The position numbers and the translations under genes were made by a program. A stretch of DNA of 64,000 nt from Tenacibaculum sp. SG-28. Its GTDB lineage: Bacteria > Bacteroidota > Bacteroidia > Flavobacteriales > Flavobacteriaceae. This document shows positions 28,287 through 38,882 of the stretch, piece after piece (the first letter of the stretch is position 1; each line of letters begins with the position of its first letter). The notes under the pieces are model-generated. The model searched no databases and had not been told where the DNA came from. It saw only the letters and a program-made list of their open reading frames with translations. The stretch lies in assembly GCF_002954385.1 (NCBI RefSeq), contig NZ_MQVY01000004.1, positions 159,566-223,565 on the forward strand. Direction: 5' to 3'.

Positions 28287-29291
28287 ATGAATGAAGCAAA
28301 TCATATTGTGCAGGATATAAAAAAAGGAAATATCAAACCTATTTATTTTTTAATGGGAGAGGAACCGTATTACATTGATAAAATTTCCGAGTTTATTGAA
28401 AACACAATTTTGGAAGATTCTGAAAAGGGATTTAACCAAGTTGTTATGTATGGTCGAGATGTTTCCATAGAAGATATAGTGTCCTCAGCAAAACGATTTC
28501 CGATGATGTCTAAGTATCAAGTCATTATTGTTAAGGAAGCACAAGACTTAAGTAAAAATATCGATAAAATCGAAGCCTACGCAAACAACCCGCAACCCTC
28601 TACCGTTTTAGTTTTCAATTACAAATATAAAAAGCTAGATAAGCGTAAAAAATCTTACAAGGCAATCGCTAAAAACGGTTTGATTTACGAGAGTAAAAAG
28701 CTTTATGAGAATCAAGTGCTAGATTGGATTGGAAAGGTGTTAGGAGGAAGAGGATATACCATTGAACCTAAAGCTTCGCAAATGTTGGTGGAATTCTTGG
28801 GTACAGATTTGAGTAAATTGAACAACGAACTTGGCAAATTAACCGCTATTTTACCGGTAAAAACAATAATTGATTCGCAACATATTGAGCAGAACATCGG
28901 GATATCTAAAGATTTTAATAATTTTGAATTGCGAAAAGCCATTGGAGATCGAAATATTGTAAAGGCAAATCGTATAATAAATTATTTCGCACAAAATCCT
29001 AAGAATAATCCCTTAATAGTTACCATTTCTTTATTAAATAGTTTTTTTACACAATTACTTTTATACCACGGTTTAAGAGACAAGTCCAAAGCATCTGTTG
29101 CAAAAGCGCTGCGTGTTAATCCTTATTTTGTTGATGACTACACGAAAGCAGCACAAAATTATCCAATGCGGAAGGTTTCCATGATAATTGGATTGTTGCG
29201 TGATGCAGATCTTAAGAGTAAAGGGGTTGGTGCAGTCTCTTTGCCGCACCTGGATATTCTAAAAGAACTTATCTTCAATATTCTTCATTAA
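28287..29291 (+). CDS. holA: DNA polymerase III subunit delta
   Basis: HolA is the clamp-loader subunit that opens the beta clamp. The 334 residues show the family N-terminus (IKPIYFLMGEEPYYIDKISEFI), the AAA+-like fold without a functional P-loop, VLVFNYKYKKLDKRKK, and the C-terminal collar domain. Length and pattern match Bacteroidota HolA. It is divergent from the HsdR-like gene. Confidence 0.93.
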   Translation: MNEANHIVQDIKKGNIKPIYFLMGEEPYYIDKISEFIENTILEDSEKGFNQVVMYGRDVSIEDIVSSAKRFPMMSKYQVIIVKEAQDLSKNIDKIEAYANNPQPSTVLVFNYKYKKLDKRKKSYKAIAKNGLIYESKKLYENQVLDWIGKVLGGRGYTIEPKASQMLVEFLGTDLSKLNNELGKLTAILPVKTIIDSQHIEQNIGISKDFNNFELRKAIGDRNIVKANRIINYFAQNPKNNPLIVTISLLNSFFTQLLLYHGLRDKSKASVAKALRVNPYFVDDYTKAAQNYPMRKVSMIIGLLRDADLKSKGVGAVSLPHLDILKELIFNILH

Positions 29292-29520
29292 TACAAAAGG
29301 GCAGTAGTAACATTTGATTTTTTTCTAACCATTTTTTTAGGTTGGTTAGGGTCAACGATTCCAATACTTTCCATTATCAATTTATTTGTAATGAGTTTTT
29401 TCGATTTAGTGTTAAGGTATATATGGTATTAATATTAGCAGTTTCACAAGTTTTCGAGTATGCTAAACCTTAAAATGAAGTTAAAGTTTTGTCATATTAT
29501 TTTTTTGTTTAATTTTTAAA

Positions 29521-29528
29521 TACATTTG
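29521..29528 (+). promoter_or_regulatory. -7 promoter box for the GLPGLI-TonB receptor operon
   Basis: TACATTTG fits TAnnTTTG and lies 21 bases before the chosen ATG at 29550. A TTTG at 29504-29507 is closer than the usual -33 spacing. Confidence 0.5.
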
Positions 29529-29549
29529 TTAAACAAAACTAACCATATT

Positions 29550-30383
29550 ATGAAACATATTTTATTACGTTCGAGTCTATTATGCTTTTTCATACTTGTT
29601 TCCTTCAAGCCTGCTCCAGCAGATTTTAAGGGCCAAGCAATTTATTTTTCAAAGTCCAAGCTTGAATTAGGTAGCTGGGGTGCTAGAATGAGCGAAATGC
29701 AAAAAAAGCAGATTCAAGCAAGATTGAAAAATAGATTAGAAAAGACCTACATACTTAATTTCAACCAAAAGGAATCTTATTTCAAAGAAGAAGAAAAGAT
29801 GGATGCTATGTCTGGTGCTACAGATTCTTGGGGTAAGAATTTCTCTCAAGGATATCAGTATAAAAATATCAAAGATAACAAACTTGTTCAAAGCCAAGAA
29901 TTTTATGGTAAGCGATTTCTCGTAAAAGATAAACTTCAAAAAATAAATTGGGTAATAGGAAAAGAGTCTAAAAAAATAGGACAATATTTATGTTTTAATG
30001 CAAAAGCGTCGATTCCTAAAGAGGAGCTGTATTGGTATAATTTTTCATGGGCGGATTTAAGAAAAAAAGAAACTCCTAAAGATTCTTTAAATACAAATCA
30101 AGAACCAGCAATAGAGATGGTAGAAGTAGAGGCGTGGTATACACCACAAATACCAGTGAGTCATGGACCTGCAGAATACTGGGGTTTACCTGGGTTAATT
30201 TTAGAGGTTTCCGCTGGTAATTCAGTAATGTTGTGTTCAAAAGTTACCATCAACCCAAAAGAAGAAATTAAAATAGAAACTCCATCAAAAGGAACAGAAA
30301 TTACCAAAGCAGAATATCAGAAAACTATCAAAGGTAAAATGATTGAAATGCGAAATAACAGAGGTAGAAGAAGAAGAGGGTAA
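29550..30383 (+). CDS. GLPGLI family exported protein
   Basis: The ~277-residue protein has a signal peptide (LLRSSLLCFFILVSFKPAPA) and the defining motif in YWGLPGLILEVSAG near residue 225. It ends in a basic tail (RGRRRRG). GLPGLI proteins are Bacteroidota-specific, exported, of unknown function, and usually encoded just before a TonB-dependent receptor, as here (36 bases). ATG at 29550 is preferred because the upstream TTG at 29526 would start inside the promoter box. Confidence 0.9.
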   Translation: MKHILLRSSLLCFFILVSFKPAPADFKGQAIYFSKSKLELGSWGARMSEMQKKQIQARLKNRLEKTYILNFNQKESYFKEEEKMDAMSGATDSWGKNFSQGYQYKNIKDNKLVQSQEFYGKRFLVKDKLQKINWVIGKESKKIGQYLCFNAKASIPKEELYWYNFSWADLRKKETPKDSLNTNQEPAIEMVEVEAWYTPQIPVSHGPAEYWGLPGLILEVSAGNSVMLCSKVTINPKEEIKIETPSKGTEITKAEYQKTIKGKMIEMRNNRGRRRRG

Positions 30384-30400
30384 TACCTCTTCTTTTATTT
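30371..30400 (+). terminator. Hairpin over the GLPGLI stop codon: terminator or attenuator
   Basis: AGAAGAGG (30372-30379) pairs with CCTCTTCT (30386-30393), followed by a T-rich stretch. It spans the stop codon and lies before the TonB receptor gene, so it may lower downstream expression rather than end the transcript. Confidence 0.5.
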
Positions 30401-30418
30401 TTATTTACACTTTTAATT

Positions 30419-33135
30419 ATGAAGAAAATTTTAAGTTTTCTGTTCCTTGCTCTATCCCTACACTTTTATGGTCAGGTCCAGTTAAAGGGAATAGTTAAAG
30501 ACAGTTTAAACACTCCATTAGAACTGGCAAACGTTATTGCAATAGACAAAGCCACAAGTACATTAGAATCCTACGGCATTTCCGATGCTAAAGGAGTCTA
30601 CAAACTAGCTTTAAAAAAAAATAGAACCTATAAAATTCAAATAAGCTATGTTGGGATGAAGAACTTCGAGCAAATACTCACTACGAAGGAAGAAAACCTA
30701 ACTAAAGATTTTGTTTTACAACTCGATTCCAACCTTGACGAGGTAGAAATTACCTATGAGATGCCAGTAACCATTAAGGGAGATACTATTGTATACAATG
30801 CAGATTCTTTTCAAAATGGTACAGAAAGAAAGCTAGAAGACGTATTAGAAAAATTACCTGGCGTCGAGATAAATGAAGATGGTCAAGTGGAAGTAGAAGG
30901 TAAAGTGGTAAATAAATTAATGGTAAATGGAAAAGACTTTTTTGACGGAGATACCAAACTTGCTACAAAAAATATTCCTTCTAAAGCAATCGACAAAATT
31001 CAGGTTTTGCGAAATTATGCAGAGGTTGGTCAATTAAGCGGCGTTAGAAATAATCAAGATAACGTTGCATTAAACATACAACTGAAAAAGGGAAAAGAAA
31101 ATTTTGGTTTGGTAATGTAACAGCCGGTGCAGGAACTGCGCCAGAGGATGAATTGTACATTCTGCAACCAAAATTATTCTACTATTCCCCAAAATACAGT
31201 ATAAACTTTATCGGAGATTTAAATAACATCGGTGAACTAGCACTTAGTCGAAGAGATATACGAGGCTTTGGTGGCGGATTTAGAGCGCCAAGTAGAAGCA
31301 GTGGTACGAATATTAATCTTGGAGACAATAGTTTAAATTTTTTAACCAATCAAAATAATGCACTGCAAATTAAAAATCAACTAGCGACGGCAAATTTTAG
31401 TTATTCTCCAAAAACATCTTTAGATCTAAGTGGTTTTGCCATCTTTAATAGCAGTCAAATTCTATCCAGAGAAGTTAGTTTTGTGCAGTACACGGATGCA
31501 AGTCTCGGTATACCGGATGAAAGAACCGAACAATCGAGTGACGAACATTCCAATCAAGGACTTTTAAAGTTAAGTGTATCCTATAAACCAAATTTAAATA
31601 ACCAACTAGATTACGATATTTTAGGAAGAGTATCTAACGATAAACAACGGCAAAATATTTTTTCCTCTGTCATTGGTGCCACAGGACAGATAGAAGAGGT
31701 AACTCCCTTCAGTATTAATCAAAATTTAAGTTATTATTACACGTTAAACGATAGAAATATTTTTGCTTTAGAAGCACAGCATCTCATTAAAAATGAAGAC
31801 CCATTCTACAATGCTAGATTAGAAAACGATCCAGACAGTACAGAGGATCCTTACGATTCTACTGCTGATGAATTAGGTCTAAATAACACCTTACCTTATT
31901 ATAGTATAGCCCAAGATCGTCGGGTAAAGTCTAATCAATTAGATGCTAAACTAGATTATTATTATATTATCAATGCTAAAAGTAATCTTAATGTTACTCT
32001 GGGAACTATTCTTAGTCAGCAAAAATTCAACTCTAATCTTTTTCAATTTTTAGACAATAGAGAGCCTTTTAATCCTACACCAAATATTGATGAAGGTAAG
32101 GCGAGCAATGCGGTTACTTATAATTTCAACGATTTATATTTAGGTTTTCATTACCGAGTAAAAAAAGGTAAGTTTACCCTTACCCCTGGTTTTTCATTGC
32201 ACTCCTACGGAAATAAAAACATCCAGTTTGGGGAGGTATACGAGGACAATTTCTTTAGAGTTTTACCAGATTTTGAAACTAGAATTCAGTTCAAAACAAG
32301 TGAATCTCTAACCTTTCGCTATGAAATGCGCAATAACTTTACCGACGTTACCCGACTTGCGGAAGGTTTGGTCTTGAACAATTATAACAGTATTCAATTC
32401 GGACAGCCCGATTTATTGAATTCATTGTCCCATAACCTTAGTTTGTTCTACAGTAGTTTTAATTTATTTAATTACACCAATGTATTCGCAAGAGCTTCTT
32501 ATACTAGCAATATTGACCAAATTAGAAGTATAACTAACTTCGATAACGTCATCCGTACAAATACTTTTTTTAATTCTAATTTTGCTGATGAAAACGTAAA
32601 TGTATTTGGAAGGGTGCAGCGCACATTCGGTAAAATTAGAGCTAGTTTAAATGCCAGCTTTAACTATAATAAAATTTTTCAATTTATTCAGGGAGAGCAG
32701 TCGCTAAATGAAGGCTACACCCAATCTTACACTCCCGGTATACGATCAAATTACCTCAAGGCTCCTAATTTCAATCTAAGATACAGGTATAGCGTTACCA
32801 ATAATAACCAGGGGGAAAGAAAGACGAAGTTTATAACCAATGCACCTTCTATTGAAATGGATGCTTATATCTGGAATTCGGTTTCTTTCAGAACTAATTA
32901 TACCTATACAAATCAAGACCTTGGAGAGGGAGAGTCTCAATCTTTCCAAAATTGGGATGCCACGCTTTCATATCGAAAAAATAGAGATGCAAAATGGGAA
33001 TATGAAATTAAAGCGACAAACCTTTTAAACACCAAAGCACAGGTTCGAAATAGCGCTAATTATTTTTCGGTATTTAGTTCCGAAACTTTTATACAACCAC
33101 GTTTTATAACCTTCAGATTTGTTTATACCCTTTAA
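30419..33135 (+). CDS. TonB-dependent receptor with carboxypeptidase-regulatory-like domain (frame break)
   Basis: The protein has a signal peptide (FLFLALSLHFYGQ), an N-terminal CarboxypepD_reg-like domain (LKGIVKDSLNTPLELANVIA), a plug-like region (LEDVLEKLPGVEINEDGQ, VMVNGKDFF-type motif LMVNGKDFFDG) and a long C-terminal beta-barrel ending in FITFRFVYTL. The frame breaks after KGKENFG. One extra T in TTTT at 31102-31105 gives the family-typical KGKENFWFGNVTAGAG and rejoins both parts into ~905 residues. It probably imports or surveys an unknown ligand together with the GLPGLI protein encoded upstream. Confidence 0.9.
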
Positions 33136-33157
33136 GACTATTTTTATATTTTGATTA

Positions 33158-33193
33158 CGAGCAGAACAAATTATTTGTTCTGCTTGTTTTTTT
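33158..33193 (+). terminator. Terminator of the TonB receptor gene
   Basis: AGCAGAACAAA (33160-33170) pairs perfectly with TTTGTTCTGCT (33174-33184) around TTA, with one more G-T and C-G pair outside, followed by eight T. Confidence 0.9.
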
Positions 33194-33260
33194 GTAAAAA
33201 TTGATAAGGTATACAGGCTTTACGCCTTTTTATTCTCTATTTTCGCAAGAAATTTATTTT

Positions 33261-34892
33261 ATGATTTCGGTAGACCAATTAGGTGTAGTGTATAGCGGTA
33301 AAACATTATTTAAGGACGTTTCCTTTGTTATTAATGAAAATGATAAGATTGCACTTATGGGTAAAAATGGGGCGGGTAAATCTACTATGATGAAAATTAT
33401 AGCAGGGGTTTCGAAAGGAACTACAGGAACAGTTAGAGCTCCAAAAGACACCAAAATTGCTTATTTGCCGCAGCATTTGTTAACGGAAGACAACTGTACG
33501 GTTAAAGAGGAAGCCTCGAAAGCTTTTACAGCTATATTTCAGATGAAAGCCGAAATAGATGCTTTAAATAAAGAGCTAGAAACAAGAACCGATTACGAAT
33601 CTGATGCTTACATGAAAATTATTGAACGGGTATCCGATTTAGGAGAACGTTATTATGCGCTTGAAGAAGTAAATTATGAAGCAGAAGTAGAGAAAGCGCT
33701 CAAGGGGCTGGGATTTACACAAGATGATTTTGGAAGAGCCACTTCAGAATTTAGCGGTGGTTGGCGCATGCGTATTGAATTGGCTAAAATTTTACTACAA
33801 CAACCAGATTTAATATTATTGGATGAACCTACAAATCATATCGATATTGCTTCTGTCATTTGGTTGGAAGATTTTCTCATAAATAAAGCTAAAGCTGTAG
33901 TTGTTATATCACACGACAAAGCTTTTATCGATACCATAACCAATAGAACTATCGAGGTTACTATGGGAACAATTTATGATTATAAAGCTAATTATTCTCA
34001 CTATTTAGAATTGAGAAAGGAACGAAGAGAACATCAATTAAAAGCATATCAAGAGCAACAAAAGCTTATTGCAGAAACTAAAGTATTTATTGAAAGATTT
34101 AAAGGGACTTATTCTAAAACAAATCAGGTTGCTTCGCGCGAACGAATGCTAGAGAAGCTAAAACTCGTTGAAATCGATGAGGTAGATACGTCTTCTTTAA
34201 AATTAAGGTTTCCTCCAGCGCCGCGCTCTGGCGATTATCCGGTTAGAGTGGAGAACTTTTCTAAAAAATACGGTGAAAAGTTGGTGTTACAAGGGGTGAA
34301 TTTTTCTATAGCAAGAGGAGAAAAGGTTTCTTTTGTGGGGAAAAATGGAACCGGTAAATCAACGATGATAAAAGCCATATTAAACGAGATAACGCATGCA
34401 GGTAATTGTGTTTTGGGGCACAATACTAAGGTTGGATATTTTGCCCAAAATCAGGCTTCATTGTTAGATCCTGAGTTAACTGTTTTTCAAACAGTGGACA
34501 CAATTGCAGTTGGAGAGATTCGAACTAAGATTAAAAATATACTAGGGCAGTTTATGTTTTCCGGAGACGCTATTGATAAAAAAGTAAAAGTATTATCAGG
34601 AGGAGAGAAGACGAGATTAGCAATGGTTAAACTCTTATTAGAACCAGTAAATTTACTTGTTCTCGACGAACCAACAAACCATTTAGACTTGCGTTCTAAA
34701 GATGTAATTAAAGAAGCATTACTACATTTTAACGGTACGCTTATACTGGTATCTCACGATCGTGATTTTTTGAGAGGTCTATCCCAAAAAGTATTCGAGT
34801 TTAAAGAAAAAAGAGTGGTGGAACATTTTGAAACCGTAGATGTGTTTCTAGACCGTCAAAGAATTCCTTCTTTACAAGCTATAAACGAATAA
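33261..34892 (+). CDS. ABC-F family ATPase (EttA/Uup type)
   Basis: This ~543-residue soluble protein has two ABC domains: Walker A MGKNGAGKST and GKNGTGKST, signatures FSGGWRMRIELAK and LSGGEKTRLAM, Walker B LLDEPTNHIDI and VLDEPTNHLDL. A charged linker lies between them (about 245-320). No membrane segments are present. ABC-F proteins act on the ribosome in translation or antibiotic protection. ATG at 33261 (MISVDQLGVVYSGK) is chosen over an upstream frame start at 33201 because the family begins here. Confidence 0.93.
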   Translation: MISVDQLGVVYSGKTLFKDVSFVINENDKIALMGKNGAGKSTMMKIIAGVSKGTTGTVRAPKDTKIAYLPQHLLTEDNCTVKEEASKAFTAIFQMKAEIDALNKELETRTDYESDAYMKIIERVSDLGERYYALEEVNYEAEVEKALKGLGFTQDDFGRATSEFSGGWRMRIELAKILLQQPDLILLDEPTNHIDIASVIWLEDFLINKAKAVVVISHDKAFIDTITNRTIEVTMGTIYDYKANYSHYLELRKERREHQLKAYQEQQKLIAETKVFIERFKGTYSKTNQVASRERMLEKLKLVEIDEVDTSSLKLRFPPAPRSGDYPVRVENFSKKYGEKLVLQGVNFSIARGEKVSFVGKNGTGKSTMIKAILNEITHAGNCVLGHNTKVGYFAQNQASLLDPELTVFQTVDTIAVGEIRTKIKNILGQFMFSGDAIDKKVKVLSGGEKTRLAMVKLLLEPVNLLVLDEPTNHLDLRSKDVIKEALLHFNGTLILVSHDRDFLRGLSQKVFEFKEKRVVEHFETVDVFLDRQRIPSLQAINE

Positions 34893-34945
34893 TTTGTATG
34901 GCAAACTTTAGTTGTACCATTGTACACTTATGTCTATCGAAGTAT

Positions 34946-34974
34946 AAAAAACCGTCGTAAAGACGGTTTTTTTA
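34946..34974. terminator. Bidirectional terminator after the ABC-F gene
   Basis: ACCGTC (34951-34956) pairs with GACGGT (34962-34967) around GTAAA, with A and T runs on the two sides. It serves the ABC-F gene and the convergent M28 peptidase gene. Confidence 0.9.
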
Positions 34975-34993
34975 TTCTATACAATGAACTATA

Positions 34994-36037
34994 TTAGTTA
35001 GCTTTATCTACTACAATTCGATTCGGTCTATTGGCGACCTCCCATGCAGTATGAAATACGAGACGTGTTCTAGTTTCTAACATTTCATAGTTTATTTTAT
35101 CGGGTGTATCTGTCGGTTGATGGTAGTCTGCATGAGTCCCATTAAAATAAAAGATGATAGGGATATTGTGTTTTGCAAAATTATAATGGTCGGATCGATA
35201 GTAAAAACGGTTGGGATCATTGTCGTCATTATACTTGTAATCTAAGGCTATATTGGTGTATTTTGAGTTCATTTCTTCCGAAATCTCGTGCAGTTCTGTA
35301 CTCAATTTATCCGAACCAATTAAATAGACATAATTAGGGTTTCCTTTATGACGACTGTCTACTCTTCCAATCATATCAATATTTAAATTTGTGACCGTAT
35401 TTTCTAATGGGAATATAGGGTTTTCTGTGTAATATTTTGAACCCAACAGTCCTTTCTCCTCTCCGGTTACGTGTAAAAATAGGATCGATCTTTTCGGACG
35501 TACGCCAGCGTCTGTCGCTAATTTAAAGGCTTCGGCTATTTCTAAAATAGCCACAGTTCCAGAACCGTCATCGTCCGCACCGTTGTATATTTTTCCATTT
35601 TTAATACCCTCGTGATCTAAGTGTGCAGATAGTACAATTATTTCTTCAGGTTTCTCCGCCCCTTTTATAAAAGCAATTACATTTTCTGAATCTTTAAGCT
35701 TTATGCCGCTTCTATTTTTACTTAAATATGCAGACGGGACTTCTTGAAAATAATTATCACCACCTAGTGGTGACGCAATATTTGCATTTTTGTAAAAATT
35801 TTTCAGATAAGCAACTGCTTTTTTCTGGCCTGGTTCTCCCGTATCTCTTCCCTCAAAGGCATCCGACGCGTATACGAATAAATGTTTACCCAAATCTTTT
35901 GCGGTAATAGTATTGGCATACTTCATCGCATCATTTTTATTTTTATCTGTTCGATCGTTATTTTTTACCGTATTTGGCACTGAAGAGCCGCATGCGATAA
36001 GAAATAATGTACTTATAATTAATGCTGTTTTTTTCAT
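34994..36037 (-). CDS. M28 family metallopeptidase lipoprotein
   Basis: The 347 residues start with a lipoprotein signal (lipobox LIAC, Cys 16). The M28 domain shows the zinc ligands in order: SAHLDHEG (His), YNGADDDGSGT (Asp bridging both metals), TGEEKGLLGS (catalytic and ligand Glu), NIDMIGR (Asp) and HADYHQPTDT (His). The family are aminopeptidases acting in the periplasm or at the surface. It lies downstream of the FecE-type ATPase gene on the same strand. Confidence 0.93.
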   Translation of the reverse strand: MKKTALIISTLFLIACGSSVPNTVKNNDRTDKNKNDAMKYANTITAKDLGKHLFVYASDAFEGRDTGEPGQKKAVAYLKNFYKNANIASPLGGDNYFQEVPSAYLSKNRSGIKLKDSENVIAFIKGAEKPEEIIVLSAHLDHEGIKNGKIYNGADDDGSGTVAILEIAEAFKLATDAGVRPKRSILFLHVTGEEKGLLGSKYYTENPIFPLENTVTNLNIDMIGRVDSRHKGNPNYVYLIGSDKLSTELHEISEEMNSKYTNIALDYKYNDDNDPNRFYYRSDHYNFAKHNIPIIFYFNGTHADYHQPTDTPDKINYEMLETRTRLVFHTAWEVANRPNRIVVDKAN

Positions 36038-36081
36038 AAATTCTGTGTGGATTATTTTTTTGAAAAGTCACCTATGCGAAA

Positions 36082-36867
36082 CTAATTTTTCTTAATTACG
36101 AATTGTTTTAATGTTTTGTTAAAAATAATTAATTCCTCAGGAAAAAGGGTGTCAAAAGCACGTTGTTCTATCAATTCTTTTGCCGTACCCGTGTGTAATT
36201 TATCTTCAGAAAGTAAAACAAGTTCATCTGCTAATTGTATTGCTAAATTCACTTCATGTGTTGATATAAGTATGGTTTTGTTGGTGGTTTGTACTAATTT
36301 TTTTAACAGTGAGAAAATTTTAAAGGTATGATGAATATCTAAATGTGCGGTAGGTTCGTCTAAAATGATTATTTCTGTATCTTGTGCTAAAGCTCTCGCG
36401 ATTAAAACGCGTTGTAATTGCCCATCACTTAATTCATAGAAGCGTTTGTTTTTTAGTTGGTTGACCGCTGTTTGTTCCATCGCCCAAACTACTTTTTTTA
36501 GGTTTTCTTTGGTAAGTTTATCAATCCAATTCGTATACGGTTGTCTCCCAAGAGCTACAATTTCAAGTACTGTTAATTGACTCAAAGGAAGCCGTTCTGT
36601 CAAGACCAAGCTTAAAGATTTGGCAAGTTCATTGTAGCTGAAATGTTCTAGGTTCTTCCCGTTTAACGCAATCCTACCACCCAATGGTTTTTGTACCTTA
36701 GATAAGGTTCTTAAAAGGGTGGATTTTCCGATACCATTTTTACCTAATAATGCTACAAAATTCCCTTTTTTAACAGAAATATTAATGGCGGAAGCGATAA
36801 TGCTGTTTTCTTTTTTTTTAGAATAGCCAATAGATAAATCTTCTGTTTTTAGAACAATGTCACGCAT
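36082..36867 (-). CDS. ABC importer ATPase, FecE/BtuD type
   Basis: The 261-residue ATPase has Walker A GKNGIGKST, signature LSDGQLQR (Gly-Gly changed to Asp-Gly, as in some FecE proteins), Walker B IIILDEPTAHLD and H-loop LISTHEVNLA. With the FecCD-type permease upstream it would form a type II importer for ferric siderophore, haem or cobalamin. No substrate-binding protein is encoded in the window. Confidence 0.9.
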   Translation of the reverse strand: MRDIVLKTEDLSIGYSKKKENSIIASAINISVKKGNFVALLGKNGIGKSTLLRTLSKVQKPLGGRIALNGKNLEHFSYNELAKSLSLVLTERLPLSQLTVLEIVALGRQPYTNWIDKLTKENLKKVVWAMEQTAVNQLKNKRFYELSDGQLQRVLIARALAQDTEIIILDEPTAHLDIHHTFKIFSLLKKLVQTTNKTILISTHEVNLAIQLADELVLLSEDKLHTGTAKELIEQRAFDTLFPEELIIFNKTLKQFVIKKN

Positions 36868-36922
36868 TAATAGTTATTTATAAGATAATCAAATGTAACG
36901 AATATACGTTTAGGTCTTTGTA

Positions 36923-37953
36923 TTACAGGTAAATTTTCTTTTTACGAATTAACAACCAAATTACTACCGGTGCACCAAATAATGAAGTAATAGCATTTAT
37001 AGGAAGTACGAATGCGCTATTAGGTAATTGCGCAATGCTATCACATAGCAATAGTATAATGGCACCAAGCATCGCTGTGGCCGGTAGTAAGACCTTATGG
37101 TTTGAAGTAGTAAAAGTATTTTAGTAACGTGTGGAACGGCTAAGCCAATAAAAGCAATTGGTCCAGAAAATGCAGTTATTACCCCGGTTAGCAAACTTGT
37201 AACTAGTAGAATTATATTTCTACTCATTTTAATATTTATACCTAAACTTTTTGCATAATTTTCTCCGAGTAAGAAGCTGTTTAGTGGTTTTGTAATAAAA
37301 AAACAAGTAAACATACTAATGGCATATAGTACAAAAAATACCAATAACTCCTCCCAATTTAAATTTCCTAAGGTACCAAAGCTCCAAAATTGATATTGTT
37401 GAATTTGAGAAGCCTCACTGAAGTAGGATAAAACACTAATTACAGCTGAAGTTAAAGAGCCAAACATTAACCCAATAATCAAGATAGACATCGTATTTCG
37501 AACTCGGTTTGCTGCAGTAATAACTGCTAATAGAACGATAAAAGCACCAACTGAGGCAGCTACAGCCAAGGACCAATTCGAGAAGACGATTGTTCCTAAG
37601 GTTCCACCAAACAGTCCTGATCCTAACAAGAACAAAGCAACTCCTAAACTCGCGCCAGAAGAAATACCCAATACAAAAGGTCCTGCAAGAGCATTTCTGA
37701 ATAAAGTTTGCATTAAAAGACCACTAACGGATAGCCCAGAACCCACTAGAACAGCAGTTATTGCTTTTGGAAGGCGATAGTTTATAATAATAGTTCTCCA
37801 GCTATCTTTCGCAGGAATATCACCTATTAAAATTGCGCCTATTTCTCGCAGTGGAATTGCTACAGAACCAATACTAATGTTAACAAAAAAAAATACGATG
37901 ACGATTACGCCGAGCAAAATAAAATATTGGGTATGCGATTTTGAGGCGTACAA
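36923..37953 (-). CDS. FecCD-type ABC importer permease (frame break near the C-terminus)
   Basis: About nine to ten hydrophobic helices and the motifs NYRLPKAITAVLVGSGL, GPFVLGISSGASLGVAL and FSGPIAFIGLAVPHVTK mark the FecCD/BtuC family. The raw frame ends at 36997 in an unrelated tail. Adding one T to the minus-strand TTTT (plus 37112-37115) restores VTKILFTTSNHKVLLPA and the normal end near APVVIWLLIRKKK, with a stop at 36923-36925 and ~343 residues. The start is TTG at 37953, directly after the rdgB stop, so the two are coupled. Confidence 0.87.
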
Positions 37954-38529
37954 TTATTCAGAGGTTAAAAATGATATTAGTTTTTGTATGGCAAGGCCTC
38001 GGTGGCTAATTAGATTTTTTTCCGAGAGTTTCATGGTCGCAAAAGATCCTGGATGCCCCTCTGGTTGGAATATAGGATCATATCCAAAACCTTTTTCTCC
38101 TTGTTTGTCTTTTAAAATTGTTCCTTTACAAATACCGTCAAACAAAAATTGTTTATTGTCTAAATTCAAACAGATGGAAGTTCTGAATTGTGCCTTGCGA
38201 TCTTTATTATTTTCCAAGGCTAGCAAGAGTTTTTGCATATTATTTTCTGCATTAGCGGGTTCCCCTGCATATCTTGCAGAATACACCCCAGGTGCACCAT
38301 CAAGACTCGCTACTTCTAGGCCCGTATCGTCTGCAAAACAGTTGTATCCATATGTATTTGTAACATAATTGGCTTTGATTTTGGCATTTCCTTCTAGTGT
38401 GTTAGCAGTTTCTTCTATATCCTCAAAACATCCGATATCTTTTAGAGAAAGAAGTTCGATGAAATCTGGGAGAAGTTTTTTTACTTCTTCTAGTTTATTT
38501 AAATTGTTGGTGGCAAAAACAAGTTGCAT
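37954..38529 (-). CDS. rdgB: XTP/dITP diphosphatase (RdgB/HAM1)
   Basis: The enzyme removes non-canonical purine nucleotides such as dITP and XTP from the pool. ~191 residues from [20 protein letters not shown], with [25 protein letters not shown] (quoted in part: FADDTGLEV), [12 protein letters not shown] and the C-terminal [14 protein letters not shown] at 38529 is chosen over the longer frame start at 38592 because HAM1 proteins begin here and a -7 box lies 21 bases upstream. It heads an operon with the FecCD permease gene. Confidence 0.95.
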   Translation of the reverse strand: MQLVFATNNLNKLEEVKKLLPDFIELLSLKDIGCFEDIEETANTLEGNAKIKANYVTNTYGYNCFADDTGLEVASLDGAPGVYSARYAGEPANAENNMQKLLLALENNKDRKAQFRTSICLNLDNKQFLFDGICKGTILKDKQGEKGFGYDPIFQPEGHPGSFATMKLSEKNLISHRGLAIQKLISFLTSE

Positions 38530-38549
38530 TAAAATTAATTTAGCATAAA

Positions 38550-38557
38550 CAAATGTA
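38550..38557 (-). promoter_or_regulatory. -7 promoter box for rdgB
   Basis: On the minus strand TACATTTG matches TAnnTTTG, 20 bases before the ATG at 38529, which supports the short start. Confidence 0.5.
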
Positions 38558-38882
38558 CTATTTTTTATCCGCTCTAGGAGAAGACAAACCATAATATTTA
38601 TCTAAAGTAGTACCTGTTACGTCATGCTATATGTAATAGGTTATACTGCGATGTAGTTGTAAAATAACTTGTTTTAGGTTGCTCAAACACCATCATATGC
38701 ATGCCATCACAATCGTGTATAAAACATATCGGTCGGACATAAATTGTGCGATTTAAAAAAAGGCAATCAATAACCAGAATCTGTAAAAATTACCTTAAAA
38801 GAAAAGGTGTTTCAAAAAGTAAATGATGTAAATAAGATTCTTTTTTCTGCTTTATTTTTTATCTGTGTAAAAGCTGTTGTAA
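38558..38882. other. Intergenic gap between rdgB and rlmH, nothing recognised
   Basis: About 325 bases between two minus-strand genes. I see no protein-like frame, repeat or strong hairpin; apart from the upstream rdgB promoter elements, it may hold a decayed sequence. Confidence 0.45.
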
